In this document: piece after piece, positions 1-10,221 of the stretch
Layout of the letters: each line of letters opens with the position of its first letter
Position numbering within the stretch: the stretch's first letter is position 1
Source of the DNA: JAKALX01 sp964508715
GTDB taxonomy: Bacteria > Chloroflexota > Dehalococcoidia > Tepidiformales > Tepidiformaceae
Assembly (NCBI GenBank): GCA_964508715.1
Contig: CAZDUX010000007.1
Span: forward strand, 104,043-168,042
Direction of reading: 5' to 3'
DNA: 64,000 bases
Made by a program: the position numbers and the translations under genes
The notes under the pieces: model-generated
Seen by the model: the letters and a program-made list of their open reading frames with translations, nothing else
What the model was told of the DNA's origin: nothing
Database searches by the model: none

Positions 1-142
1 AATAGCTGAGACCAGCCAGGACCGGCTGACCGCAGTTGCCCGCTGGGTTTGAACCGTCCGGCTGTCTGACTGTGTGCGGTGAAGGACCGAGGGCGATGGC
101 GGGATTGGGCCGGTATCCGGCTCGCTCGAAACGTGCGCGGCT

Positions 143-151
143 TGCTACACT
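143..151 (+). promoter_or_regulatory. Extended -10 promoter of tRNA-Ser
   Basis: The sequence TGC-TACACT is an extended -10 element (TGn before the hexamer). It ends 7 bases before the first base of the tRNA, the expected position for a transcription start at the mature 5' end. No convincing -35 is seen. The assignment is inferred from sequence only. Confidence 0.45.
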
Positions 152-158
152 CGCGAGT

Positions 159-246
159 GGAGAGGTGTCCGAGTGGTTGATGGTGCCGCTCTCGAAAAGC
201 GGTGTGGCGCAAGTCACCGGGAGTTCGAATCTCCCCCTCTCCGCCA
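159..246 (+). tRNA. tRNA-Ser (anticodon CGA)
   Basis: The 88-base sequence folds into a type II (long variable arm) cloverleaf. The acceptor stem GGAGAGG pairs with CCTCTCC, followed by discriminator G and an encoded CCA end. The anticodon stem CCGCT/AGCGG encloses the loop CTCGAAA, so bases 193-195 read CGA and decode UCG serine codons. The T loop contains TTCGAAT. The variable arm and discriminator G agree with serine identity. Confidence 0.95.
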
Positions 247-364
247 CTCCTGGCACAGGCCGCCCGTCCTGCCGCCTGAACCCTGGCCGGGACGGAGCTC
301 CCTCCCTTCGCGGTTCCCGGTGCGGCGCGGGCGATGTTCCTGACGGCCTGCCGGCACGATGGAC

Positions 365-370
365 TATGAT
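365..370 (+). promoter_or_regulatory. Likely leaderless promoter of the antitoxin gene
   Basis: TATGAT matches a -10 hexamer and lies exactly 6 bases before the ATG at 377. There is no Shine-Dalgarno before that ATG. The same spacing recurs before about nine other genes in this window, so the mRNA probably starts at the ATG itself. Confidence 0.45.
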
Positions 371-376
371 TTGCAC

Positions 377-595
377 ATGAGTGTGAAGCAGGAACTGCGT
401 GACTACATCGACGGACTGAGCGATGAGGAGGCGCGGTCGCTCTGGGACCGTATCCGCTGCGATGATTACGAGTGGAGTGTGCAGCAGCCGTTGTCGGAAG
501 ACGATCGGGCGTCAATTCGGCGAGGGATTGCCGATGCGGATGCAGGCCGCATGATGAGCCATGGTGATGTGAAGCAGAAGTTCGGTCTGAGCTGA
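377..595 (+). CDS. Type II antitoxin, addiction-module (RelB/ParD-like) protein
   Basis: This is a small acidic protein of 72 residues. Its C-terminal half (around ASIRRGIADADAGRMMSH) has the E/A-x-I-xxG-x-AD-xxx-GR-xxx-H pattern of addiction-module antitoxins that sit before ParE/RelE toxins. It should bind and neutralise the toxin encoded immediately downstream and repress its own promoter. An upstream in-frame ATG at 359 is possible, but the ATG at 377 is preferred because a -10 hexamer sits 6 bases before it and the protein then starts with a typical N-terminus. Stop and toxin start are directly adjacent, so the two are co-translated. Confidence is high for the TA role and moderate for the start. 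Confidence 0.75.
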   Translation: MSVKQELRDYIDGLSDEEARSLWDRIRCDDYEWSVQQPLSEDDRASIRRGIADADAGRMMSHGDVKQKFGLS

Positions 596-880
596 GTGGA
601 GATCAACTGGACTGATGAGGCGGTTGCGGCGCTTGACGGCATCGCTGCGCATCTCAGTGCATGGTCGCCGGACCGAGCGGCAGAGGTTGTGAAGCACATC
701 ATCGAGCGGGTCGAAAGCCTCCGCGAGATGCCCTTCTCTGGCCGAATGCTGCCCGAGTTTGAACAGGTGCAGTTGCGTGAGGTGATTGTCGAGCATTACA
801 GGGTCGTCTACCGGGTTGCTGCGAGTGGCCTCGTTATCGAAACCATCGTACACGGGCGCCGCACGCTTCATGACTCGTAG
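596..880 (+). CDS. ParE/RelE-superfamily toxin
   Basis: The 94-residue protein has the RelE/ParE fold pattern. An N-terminal helical pair (EAVAALDGIAAHLSAWSP) is followed by a P-x-x-G-R segment (PFSGRMLPEF) and a strand-rich C-terminus (LREVIVEHYRVVYRV ... IETIVHGRR) with the conserved R-x-Y-R-V-x-Y/H-x-x-R ending. Members either cleave ribosome-bound mRNA (RelE) or poison gyrase (ParE); the sequence alone does not decide which. It starts at a GTG directly after the antitoxin stop with no spacer, the usual antitoxin-first order. The pair lies next to a tRNA gene, a common landing place for mobile modules. Confidence 0.8.
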   Translation: MEINWTDEAVAALDGIAAHLSAWSPDRAAEVVKHIIERVESLREMPFSGRMLPEFEQVQLREVIVEHYRVVYRVAASGLVIETIVHGRRTLHDS

Positions 881-904
881 CGTCCGCACCGGGTACTCTG
901 GATG

Positions 905-913
905 TGGTATACT
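905..913 (+). promoter_or_regulatory. Extended -10 promoter upstream of the DEAD-box helicase
   Basis: TGG-TATACT matches the extended -10 consensus. If used, it gives a 5' untranslated leader of about 160 bases before the helicase ATG. Long leaders are known for cold-induced helicase genes, but no named RNA motif was recognised here. Confidence 0.4.
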
Positions 914-1080
914 GACAGTACGTTGTTGTTGAACGATCACGTTCGAATGCCACGCCGGGTGGCGTTGCCCGCTCTTGCAGCCTTCGCAACCCGAACCGCG
1001 TCGCCCCACCTTTTGTTGCGCCGCACCCCCTCACCGTCATTCTTTGAAGGGGCCGTTGCGCGCACCGAACATCGAGAAGG

Positions 1081-2514
1081 ATGCTGAACAAGCTGCTGTT
1101 TTTCCGAAAGAAGGCCCCAACCTGGTCCGTTCCCGCGGACGAATCCCTTGTCTCTCCCAGCGAAATCCTCGAGGCCGTGGTTGGTGCACCGGCGCGGCCT
1201 GCAAAACTCGTACGCCCCGCCGCGCCAGCCCGGACCGTCGCGGAGGAGTCCGCGTCCTCGCAGACCGGGGAGACGACTCCACACCGGAAGAGATCGCGGG
1301 GCGGGCGCCGCCGCACCGGTGCCGGTGATGATGCTGCAGGCCCGGCGGCGGCAGTAACGTCCAGGCTCCCGGCGGCGCGGGCGCCCATTTCCGATGCGTT
1401 TCGCCGGCTCGGCGTCGATGCAACTGGCCTCGATGCTATCGCTGCCCTCGGATACTCCGACCCCACCCCCATCCAGGCTGAGTCACTTCCGATCCTCTAC
1501 GATGGCGAGGATCTCGTTGGTCTTGCCCAGACTGGTACTGGCAAGACGATCGCCTTTGGTCTGCCGCTGGCGCGCTCGATTGACCCTGCCATCAATGAAA
1601 CACAGGCCGTCGTCCTCGTACCCACTCGCGAACTCGCCAACCAGGTGCGCGACGTCATCGAGCACCTGGGCAAGTTCTATGGGTTCACCACGTTAGGCCT
1701 CATCGGTGGCGGGCGGGTGAAGACGGACCTCGCCGGCCTTCAGCGCGGCGCCCACGTCGTCGTTGGTACGCCGGGCCGAGTCATCGACCACATGAAGCGC
1801 GGCACGCTTTCGCTCGCAGGTATCCGGTTCGCGGTGCTCGACGAGGCCGACCAGATGCTGGACATCGGCTTCGCGCGGGATATCGACTACATCCTCCGCG
1901 TGACACCGAAGCAGCGACAGACTGCCCTCTTCAGTGCAACCATGCCCGAGAGTATCGGCCGCCTGGTCTATCGCTACATGCGAAAGGCGCAGCGTGTGGC
2001 CATCGAACCCGAGCAGCGCACTGCCGAGAACGTCGAGCAGTTCTATTGCGAAGTATCCGAGCGCGACAAGTTCTATGCGTTACGGCATCTCTATGAGACA
2101 CGCGACCTCGGCCGCTCGCTCATCTTCCGGCGCACGAAGATCGGTGTCGACCGCCTGACCGAGCAGCTCCAGCGTGTTGGTATGGGTGTGGAAGCCATCC
2201 ACGGAGACCTTCGTCAATCACAGCGCGACCGGGTGATGGCCGACTTCCGCTCGGGCAAGCTCGAGTTTCTCGTTGCGACCAACGTCGCCGCTCGCGGGCT
2301 GGACATCCCCGATATCGAGCACGTTATCAACTACGATGTGCCCCAGAACGCCGAAGAGTACATCCACCGCATTGGCCGGACGGCGCGCGCGGGGAAGCGG
2401 GGCCAGGCCTACACCTTCGTTGGGGAATGGGAGCTCGACGACTGGCAGAAAATCGTCGAGGAAGTGGGGAAGGGCGAACTCCACTACCTGAAAATGCCTG
2501 CCCGCTTCGACTGA
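1081..2514 (+). CDS. DEAD-box ATP-dependent RNA helicase
   Basis: This is a 477-residue superfamily 2 helicase that uses ATP to unwind short RNA duplexes in ribosome assembly, mRNA turnover or cold adaptation. The Q-motif region is at about 105-137, motif I AQTGTGKT at 149-156, motif II DEAD at 254-257, motif III SAT at 285-287 and motif VI HRIGRTARAG at 429-438. It has an unusual layout: about 100 residues of low-complexity, basic sequence (HRKRSRGGRRR) precede the core, while the protein ends almost directly after the second RecA domain. Most bacterial paralogs (RhlE, CsdA) carry the basic tail at the C-terminus. The start follows GAGAAGG. It appears monocistronic. Confidence 0.93.
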   Translation: MLNKLLFFRKKAPTWSVPADESLVSPSEILEAVVGAPARPAKLVRPAAPARTVAEESASSQTGETTPHRKRSRGGRRRTGAGDDAAGPAAAVTSRLPAARAPISDAFRRLGVDATGLDAIAALGYSDPTPIQAESLPILYDGEDLVGLAQTGTGKTIAFGLPLARSIDPAINETQAVVLVPTRELANQVRDVIEHLGKFYGFTTLGLIGGGRVKTDLAGLQRGAHVVVGTPGRVIDHMKRGTLSLAGIRFAVLDEADQMLDIGFARDIDYILRVTPKQRQTALFSATMPESIGRLVYRYMRKAQRVAIEPEQRTAENVEQFYCEVSERDKFYALRHLYETRDLGRSLIFRRTKIGVDRLTEQLQRVGMGVEAIHGDLRQSQRDRVMADFRSGKLEFLVATNVAARGLDIPDIEHVINYDVPQNAEEYIHRIGRTARAGKRGQAYTFVGEWELDDWQKIVEEVGKGELHYLKMPARFD

Positions 2515-2797
2515 GCGGAGTCTGCCTCGTGCTACGTACCCGGTGCGCCACAGGCTTGACCGGCACACGTGCCGCCGCCGGTCATCCCCTGCAGCGTACC
2601 TGGCAGGGCGCGATGTTCCCGTGGATGTTGCCGGAAGAGGATGCCCGGCCCCGGACCATCGCTTGAACGTGTAGGGGTGTTTCCGTAGATGCTTCCCAGC
2701 GATAGAGCAAATAGCCTGTTCGGTGCATCGCCGGAGTTGCCGACGATCTCTATGGCGTGACGGCCCGGGGGCCTCGTGACACGCGCGGGAGTATGAG

Positions 2798-5700
2798 ATG
2801 TCGAGGCGACCCTCCGTTACAGCGCTTGTCGCTGGTGCGGCTGCCCTGGTCCTCGTTGCCGCGGCCGTGCTCGGATATATCGCCTCTGACTTCTATCGCA
2901 CGGCGACTTCGACACAGGAGGTGAGCTGGGCGCACGCAGAGCGCATCCGGCTGCTCGACGATGCGGAAGGTTCGCTTTTCGCCGAGATCAGTGCCCTCAT
3001 AAGTGCCGCTGTCCTGAATGAGCCCGAGCATCTCGACCGTCTTGGTGAGTTGCATGACGCGTTTGGCGCGAGCATCGGCCGCCTTTCGGAGCTGGTGCCC
3101 GCCGGTGACCCGCTCGAGGCCTCCGTCGAGAGCATCCTGGCCGGTGATGCGGAGTCCGAGCCGGTCGTTACCCACGCGATCGAACTCAACCGTTCCAGCG
3201 GCCCGGATGCAGCCGTTTCCTACGCATTCCAGAGCGGCCTTCCCGGCAAGATGACGGTGCTCCTGGGGACGATGGAGCAGGCGATAACACAGGAGACCAC
3301 GCTCGCCCGGGAGAGCCAGGCCACCGCCAATACCGCTCACAGGAACCTGTTCTACGCGCTCATCGCCGTCGGCGTTCTTTCCCTGGCGATGATCTTCACG
3401 CTCATCGGGGCACTCTGGAAGCTCTTCTCCGCGCCCCTTCAGCGCGTGAGCGCGGCGGCGCGCGCTATGGCCGCGGGAGACGACGCGCGCCGCGCACCTG
3501 TTGGCCGTATCCGCGAGATGGCCGAACTGGCCCAGTCGGTAAATACCCTGCGTGATGAGCTGACGCGCAGGTCAAACGAGGTAGAGGCCTACCTCTCCCG
3601 TGACCTGGAAGCGCGGACGCATGAGCTGGAGGCGACGAACCGCGATCTCATCCGCGAAGTTGGCGAACGGGAGCGGGCCGAGGAAGCGAGGCGCCTCAGC
3701 GAGATGCAACTGCGGCTGGCCATGGAAGCAGCCGACATCGGTACTTGGGAGTGGGATCTTCTCTCCGGGGCCATCTCGTGGTCAGAGAGCCTGGAGTCGA
3801 TCTTCGAAGCACCAATGCCGGGGGTGAGCCGCAACGTCTCCAGCCTGGCCGCCGTGCTACACCCGGAGGACCGTGCGGCGTTCGCAAGTGCGCTCACTGG
3901 AGCGATCCGCAGTGGTGGCCGGTTCCAGTTGGAGACGCGGTATATCAGCCCGCGGGATGGCCGGTCGCGGTGGCTTCGGGTTGCCGGCGAGGTCATCCAG
4001 AACGCTGCCGGCCGCCCAGTGCGGGCGTTTGGCACGGTGATGAACATCACCGCCGACCGGGAGCGCAGTGAGGCACTTGTCCGCAGCGAGGAAAGCCTGC
4101 GCGCGGCTCAGCGTCTTACGGGGCTTGGCAGTTTCGATTGGAACATCCGTGACGACACGATCACCTGGTCCGAGGGGATGTTCACCCTCCTGGCGCTGAC
4201 ACCGGCCGAGATTGAGCCGTCCTACGCGCTTTTCATGAGCCTCGTGCATCCGGCGGACCTGGAGGCGTTCGAGGCGAGTATCGCCCGTGCATTCGCCGGT
4301 GAGTCCAACGCGCCGCTCGATTGCCGCATCATCCGGGGTGACGGCCAGGTCCGGTTCGTGCAGGCGGTCGTCCATGTTGATTTCAATGGCAGCGACGAGC
4401 CCGTACGGATGATCGGGACGGTCCTTGATGTCACCGGCTCACGCGAGGCCGAGGAATCCCTTCGCCAGCAGCGCGACCTCGTTGCTGCAGTTGTTGCCAG
4501 TGCACCCATCGTCCTCTACTCCACCGACGCGAACGGGATATTCACCGTGTCGCAGGGGCTGGGCCTTGCCAGCCTGGGGGCCGAGCCCGGTGAAGCGGTC
4601 GGGCAGTCGATTTTCGACATATACAAGGATGTCCCGGCCATCCTCGATGCCACGAGGCGGGCACTGGCGGGTGAGTCGTTGTCCTACGTTGCCGACTTCG
4701 GAGACGCCCTTTTCGATGTCGCCCAGGTCCCCCTGATCGAAGATGGGAAGGTGCAGGGGATGGTCGGCGTGGCGGTCGATACGTCGGAACGGACCCGCCT
4801 CCAGCGGCAGTTGCTCCAGGCCCAGAAGATGGAGAGTGTTGGGCGCCTGGCAGGAGGCATCGCCCACGACTTCAACAACCTGCTGAGTGCCATCATCGGC
4901 TACAGCGAACTGGCGTCCGCCGGGCTCGAACCAGATGCCCCGGCACGCGAGGACATCCAGGAGGCGATCTCCGCGGCGAACAAGGCGGCGGCTCTCACGA
5001 GGCAGCTTCTCTCCTTCGCCCGCCGGCAGATAGTTGACCCGGTCGACGTCGACGTGAACGAACTGGTTGCCAACCTCGAGAAGCTGCTCCGCCGGCTCAT
5101 CGGTGAAGACATCCAGTTCCTCTGCAAGAGATCGGCCGAGCAACTCGTGGTGCGCGTCGACCCCGGCCAGTTCGAGCAAGTGCTCGTGAACCTTGCGGTG
5201 AACGCCCGCGATGCGATGCCGGATGGTGGCCGCCTAACGATCGAGACGAGCAACGTGATGCTCGATGATACGTATGCCGCGACGCGCCCCGACATGCAGC
5301 CGGGGTCCTACGTCCTCGTCACGGTTACCGACAGCGGGACGGGAATGGGCCCAAGCGTGCTCGAACACATCTTCGAACCGTTCTTCACGACGAAGGAGCA
5401 GGGGAAGGGGACGGGCCTGGGCCTTGCCACCTGTTATGGGATCGTGACGCAGGCCGGGGGCAACATAAGCGTCTACAGCGAACCGGGATTTGGGACTACC
5501 TTCAAGATCTACCTGCCGCGGGTTGGGGCCGAACCGGTGGCGCTCACGGCGGTGAGCGCGGCGCACGAGCCGCAGGCGCCGGGCTCGGCCCACATCCTCC
5601 TCGTGGAGGACCAGCCGGAGGTGCGCCTTCTCATCGAACGCGTCCTCACGTCTCATGGCTACACGGTCATTGCCGCACCGAACCCGATGAAGGCGCTCGA

Positions 5701-5998
5701 GCTCGCCAGTGCCGGCGCCGAATTAGACCTGGTCATCTCTGATGTAGTGATGCCGGGGATGGATGGCGTGACGATGATCGATGTACTCCTGCGCATGGTT
5801 GGGCCCGTGCCGGTGATCCTCATGTCGGGTTACGCGGAGGAATCAGTCATCTCACGGGCGGTTGGACGTCCGGGGATCGAGTTCGTGCCCAAGCCGATCT
5901 CGCCGGAGACGCTCCTCAACAGTACGCGTGAGATCCTCGCAAGGTGGCGCGCCGGGCGGGGGGACTTCGGTGATACTGAAACCGCGCTGGCTGGCTGA
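2798..5998 (+). CDS. Membrane-bound hybrid sensor histidine kinase with three PAS domains
   Basis: The 1066-residue protein has an N-terminal membrane segment (about 7-30), a helical extracytoplasmic sensor domain, a second membrane segment (about 184-207) and a HAMP linker (about 210-265). Three PAS/PAC modules follow (about 300-420, 430-550, 560-665), then a HisKA domain with H690 in GGIAHDFNN, an HATPase_c domain (N box near 796-808, DSGTGMG at 845-851, GTGLGLAT at 871-878) and a C-terminal receiver with phospho-acceptor D982 in SDVVMPGMDG. It is expected to sense an external or redox signal and pass phosphate from histidine to its own receiver. No separate response regulator is adjacent, so the output partner is unknown. 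Start context is GGGAG. Confidence 0.9.
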   Translation: MSRRPSVTALVAGAAALVLVAAAVLGYIASDFYRTATSTQEVSWAHAERIRLLDDAEGSLFAEISALISAAVLNEPEHLDRLGELHDAFGASIGRLSELVPAGDPLEASVESILAGDAESEPVVTHAIELNRSSGPDAAVSYAFQSGLPGKMTVLLGTMEQAITQETTLARESQATANTAHRNLFYALIAVGVLSLAMIFTLIGALWKLFSAPLQRVSAAARAMAAGDDARRAPVGRIREMAELAQSVNTLRDELTRRSNEVEAYLSRDLEARTHELEATNRDLIREVGERERAEEARRLSEMQLRLAMEAADIGTWEWDLLSGAISWSESLESIFEAPMPGVSRNVSSLAAVLHPEDRAAFASALTGAIRSGGRFQLETRYISPRDGRSRWLRVAGEVIQNAAGRPVRAFGTVMNITADRERSEALVRSEESLRAAQRLTGLGSFDWNIRDDTITWSEGMFTLLALTPAEIEPSYALFMSLVHPADLEAFEASIARAFAGESNAPLDCRIIRGDGQVRFVQAVVHVDFNGSDEPVRMIGTVLDVTGSREAEESLRQQRDLVAAVVASAPIVLYSTDANGIFTVSQGLGLASLGAEPGEAVGQSIFDIYKDVPAILDATRRALAGESLSYVADFGDALFDVAQVPLIEDGKVQGMVGVAVDTSERTRLQRQLLQAQKMESVGRLAGGIAHDFNNLLSAIIGYSELASAGLEPDAPAREDIQEAISAANKAAALTRQLLSFARRQIVDPVDVDVNELVANLEKLLRRLIGEDIQFLCKRSAEQLVVRVDPGQFEQVLVNLAVNARDAMPDGGRLTIETSNVMLDDTYAATRPDMQPGSYVLVTVTDSGTGMGPSVLEHIFEPFFTTKEQGKGTGLGLATCYGIVTQAGGNISVYSEPGFGTTFKIYLPRVGAEPVALTAVSAAHEPQAPGSAHILLVEDQPEVRLLIERVLTSHGYTVIAAPNPMKALELASAGAELDLVISDVVMPGMDGVTMIDVLLRMVGPVPVILMSGYAEESVISRAVGRPGIEFVPKPISPETLLNSTREILARWRAGRGDFGDTETALAG

Positions 5999-5999
5999 A

Positions 6000-6374
6000 T
6001 CAGCCTGCGCGGCGGCTGCTGTGTGCCGTCCCGGCGATCAGGCTGATCATGGCCTGCAGGCGTTCGCGCGTGACCTCTCGCGCCATTGCTGGTTCCACTG
6101 CTTCCAGCGTGTTGATGAGCGCCATGATCTCGTCGTGGAGCGCGAGGGCGAGGCTCATTCCCGCCACGTTGATGCGGCGGACGTCGGCAAGCTGCTTGAT
6201 GAGTTCGAGGCGTGCGATGTCGCTGGCGGAATAGTGGCGGCTGCCGCCGCTTCGGCGGGCGGGCCGTAACAGGCCCGCCCGCTCGTACTTCCGCAGGGTC
6301 TGTGGATGCATGGAGACTGCGGCGCTTGCACCGGCAATCGCTACTCTCCGCGGGGCTTCGTCGTGGCCGTTCAT
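6000..6374 (-). CDS. hspR: MerR-family heat-shock repressor, HspR-like
   Basis: The 124-residue protein has an N-terminal MerR winged-helix domain with the pattern MHPQTLRKYERAGLLRP followed by RHYSASDIARLELI. This is typical of HspR, where the third segment reads MHPQTLR rather than the usual MerR sequence. HspR represses dnaK and clpB operons by binding the HAIR operator, in Streptomyces with DnaK as co-repressor. It lies 22 bases after clpB on the same strand and is very probably in one transcript with it, forming a negative feedback loop. A helical C-terminal part (about 70-115) follows the DNA-binding domain. No clear full HAIR operator was found before clpB. Confidence 0.85.
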   Translation of the reverse strand: MNGHDEAPRRVAIAGASAAVSMHPQTLRKYERAGLLRPARRSGGSRHYSASDIARLELIKQLADVRRINVAGMSLALALHDEIMALINTLEAVEPAMAREVTRERLQAMISLIAGTAHSSRRAG

Positions 6375-6396
6375 CTCCTCACTCCCTGTCGTGTCC

Positions 6397-9003
<2,607 letters not shown>

Positions 9004-9082
9004 GCGTGCGCTCCCGTAACGACGATGGTGCTTCCAGCGTAGTAGTTGCCATGGGTCGTATCAAGTACCGGCCGCATCACGG

Positions 9083-9514
9083 TCACCAGCTCTCCGCCCG
9101 CCCGGAGACGCCCTGGATGCGGAGACGAAAGACGGTTGCATCCGCGAGGTGGACACGGTGGCCGTGCCCGGCGGTTACGGCTGCAACATCTCCGCCGGCG
9201 GCAGCGAGCAGACGGAGGCGGGCATCGTGGCGCGAAGCCTCATCCGTGAGCTCCTCGAAATGGGCCTGGACGAGCACACTCCGGTAGTGCGCGCTGTCAT
9301 CGATCTCATCGACCTGGAAGGCGACGTGGGGCCAGAGACGCATGAGCTGGAGCTTGTGGCCTGGCGGGGCGTGGGCATACAGCGCATCGGCCGCGAAGGC
9401 GTACGAAATTGGAACGATGTACACCCCGTCCGCGTCGCGAATCCCGAGGCGGCCAAACCGATGTGCCTCGAGCATCGCGATACACTCGTCGTAACCAAGT
9501 TCCCGTTGCACCAC
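9083..9514 (-). CDS. Pyridoxamine 5'-phosphate oxidase-related split-barrel flavoprotein
   Basis: The 143-residue protein has the FMN-binding split-barrel pattern: a helical N-terminus (GYDECIAMLEAHRFGRLGI), then VYIVPISYAF and a HKLQLMRLWPHVAFQVDEI segment, as in the NimA/pyridoxamine-oxidase-like group. Members bind FMN, F420 or heme and reduce small molecules or act in redox protection; true PdxH function is unlikely at this length. It starts at a GTG and is 42 bases downstream of the universal stress gene on the same strand, so the two probably form a stress operon. Substrate unknown. Confidence 0.75.
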   Translation of the reverse strand: MVQRELGYDECIAMLEAHRFGRLGIRDADGVYIVPISYAFAADALYAHAPPGHKLQLMRLWPHVAFQVDEIDDSAHYRSVLVQAHFEELTDEASRHDARLRLLAAAGGDVAAVTAGHGHRVHLADATVFRLRIQGVSGRAESW

Positions 9515-9556
9515 CCGCCTCGCTTTGTGGCGCCCCCATGGCGGGGACCTTCTCGT

Positions 9557-10084
9557 TCAGTCTGGGCGTTCTTCACCGACTCGCGGCCCCACAACGAGGA
9601 CCGGGATGGGGGACTGGCGGATGATGCGCTCCGCAACGCTGCCCATGAGGGCATGGCCAATGCCTGTGCGCCCATGCGTGCCGACGGCGATGAGCTCGAC
9701 GTCGAGCCGGACGCCAGTGGCGATGATCGCCTCGGCAACGCGCTCGTTGATGTCGGTGTGGACGTGGATATCCAGCCCCGGGAGTGCGCGCGTTGCCACG
9801 GTGTAGAGGCGCTCTTCAGCTTCGCTGAGGGCGCTTGCCACCGCCTGCGAGCGGCTTTCGGCCATCGCCGGGACCGGCTCGGCGGTGTTGAGCATCTGCC
9901 CGGATTCTGTGCCTGCCGGGGTAAGCGCGTGGGTCCCCCGTCCGAAGGTAGTGTCGTGGACGTCTCCGGGGCGAATTACCGTGATGAGGTGAATTTCCGG
10001 CTGGGTCGATGTGGCCCAGTTGTGCATAGCGGCCAGTGCGCGGTTGCCTGCTTCTCCTCCGTCGTAGGCGATCAAGACCTTCAT
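9557..10084 (-). CDS. Universal stress protein (UspA family)
   Basis: The 175-residue single-domain Usp starts with the typical strand MKVLIAYDGGEAGNRAL and ends with the ATP-binding pattern G-2x-G-9x-G-S (THGRTGIGHALMGSVAERII, then PVLVVGP). The intact glycine motif suggests it is an ATP-binding member. Between about residues 40 and 85 it has a longer, acidic insertion than usual. It is upstream of the split-barrel flavoprotein on the same strand, and both lie next to clpB-hspR, consistent with a stress-response role. Confidence 0.88.
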   Translation of the reverse strand: MKVLIAYDGGEAGNRALAAMHNWATSTQPEIHLITVIRPGDVHDTTFGRGTHALTPAGTESGQMLNTAEPVPAMAESRSQAVASALSEAEERLYTVATRALPGLDIHVHTDINERVAEAIIATGVRLDVELIAVGTHGRTGIGHALMGSVAERIIRQSPIPVLVVGPRVGEERPD

Positions 10085-10221
10085 GTATTGCTGCCCTTCC
10101 CGTATCCCGGCAAACCGGGGATCTGGGGCAACTCTACGGCCCGTGTCAATGGGAATCAGCGGCCCATTGGGGAAGGAGGTGATGGCCGGTTGACGAACGT
10201 GATTGGGCCGGCTGGCCCTGG

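Noticed and set aside
36..380. Open frame covering the tRNA-Ser region
   Set aside because: It runs through the tRNA gene, has no ribosome site and no protein-like composition; an artefact of GC-rich sequence.
9046..9082. Possible HAIR operator (HspR site) upstream of clpB
   Set aside because: Only one arm (CTTGA on the minus strand) fits; the second arm matches 3 of 7 positions, too weak to call.
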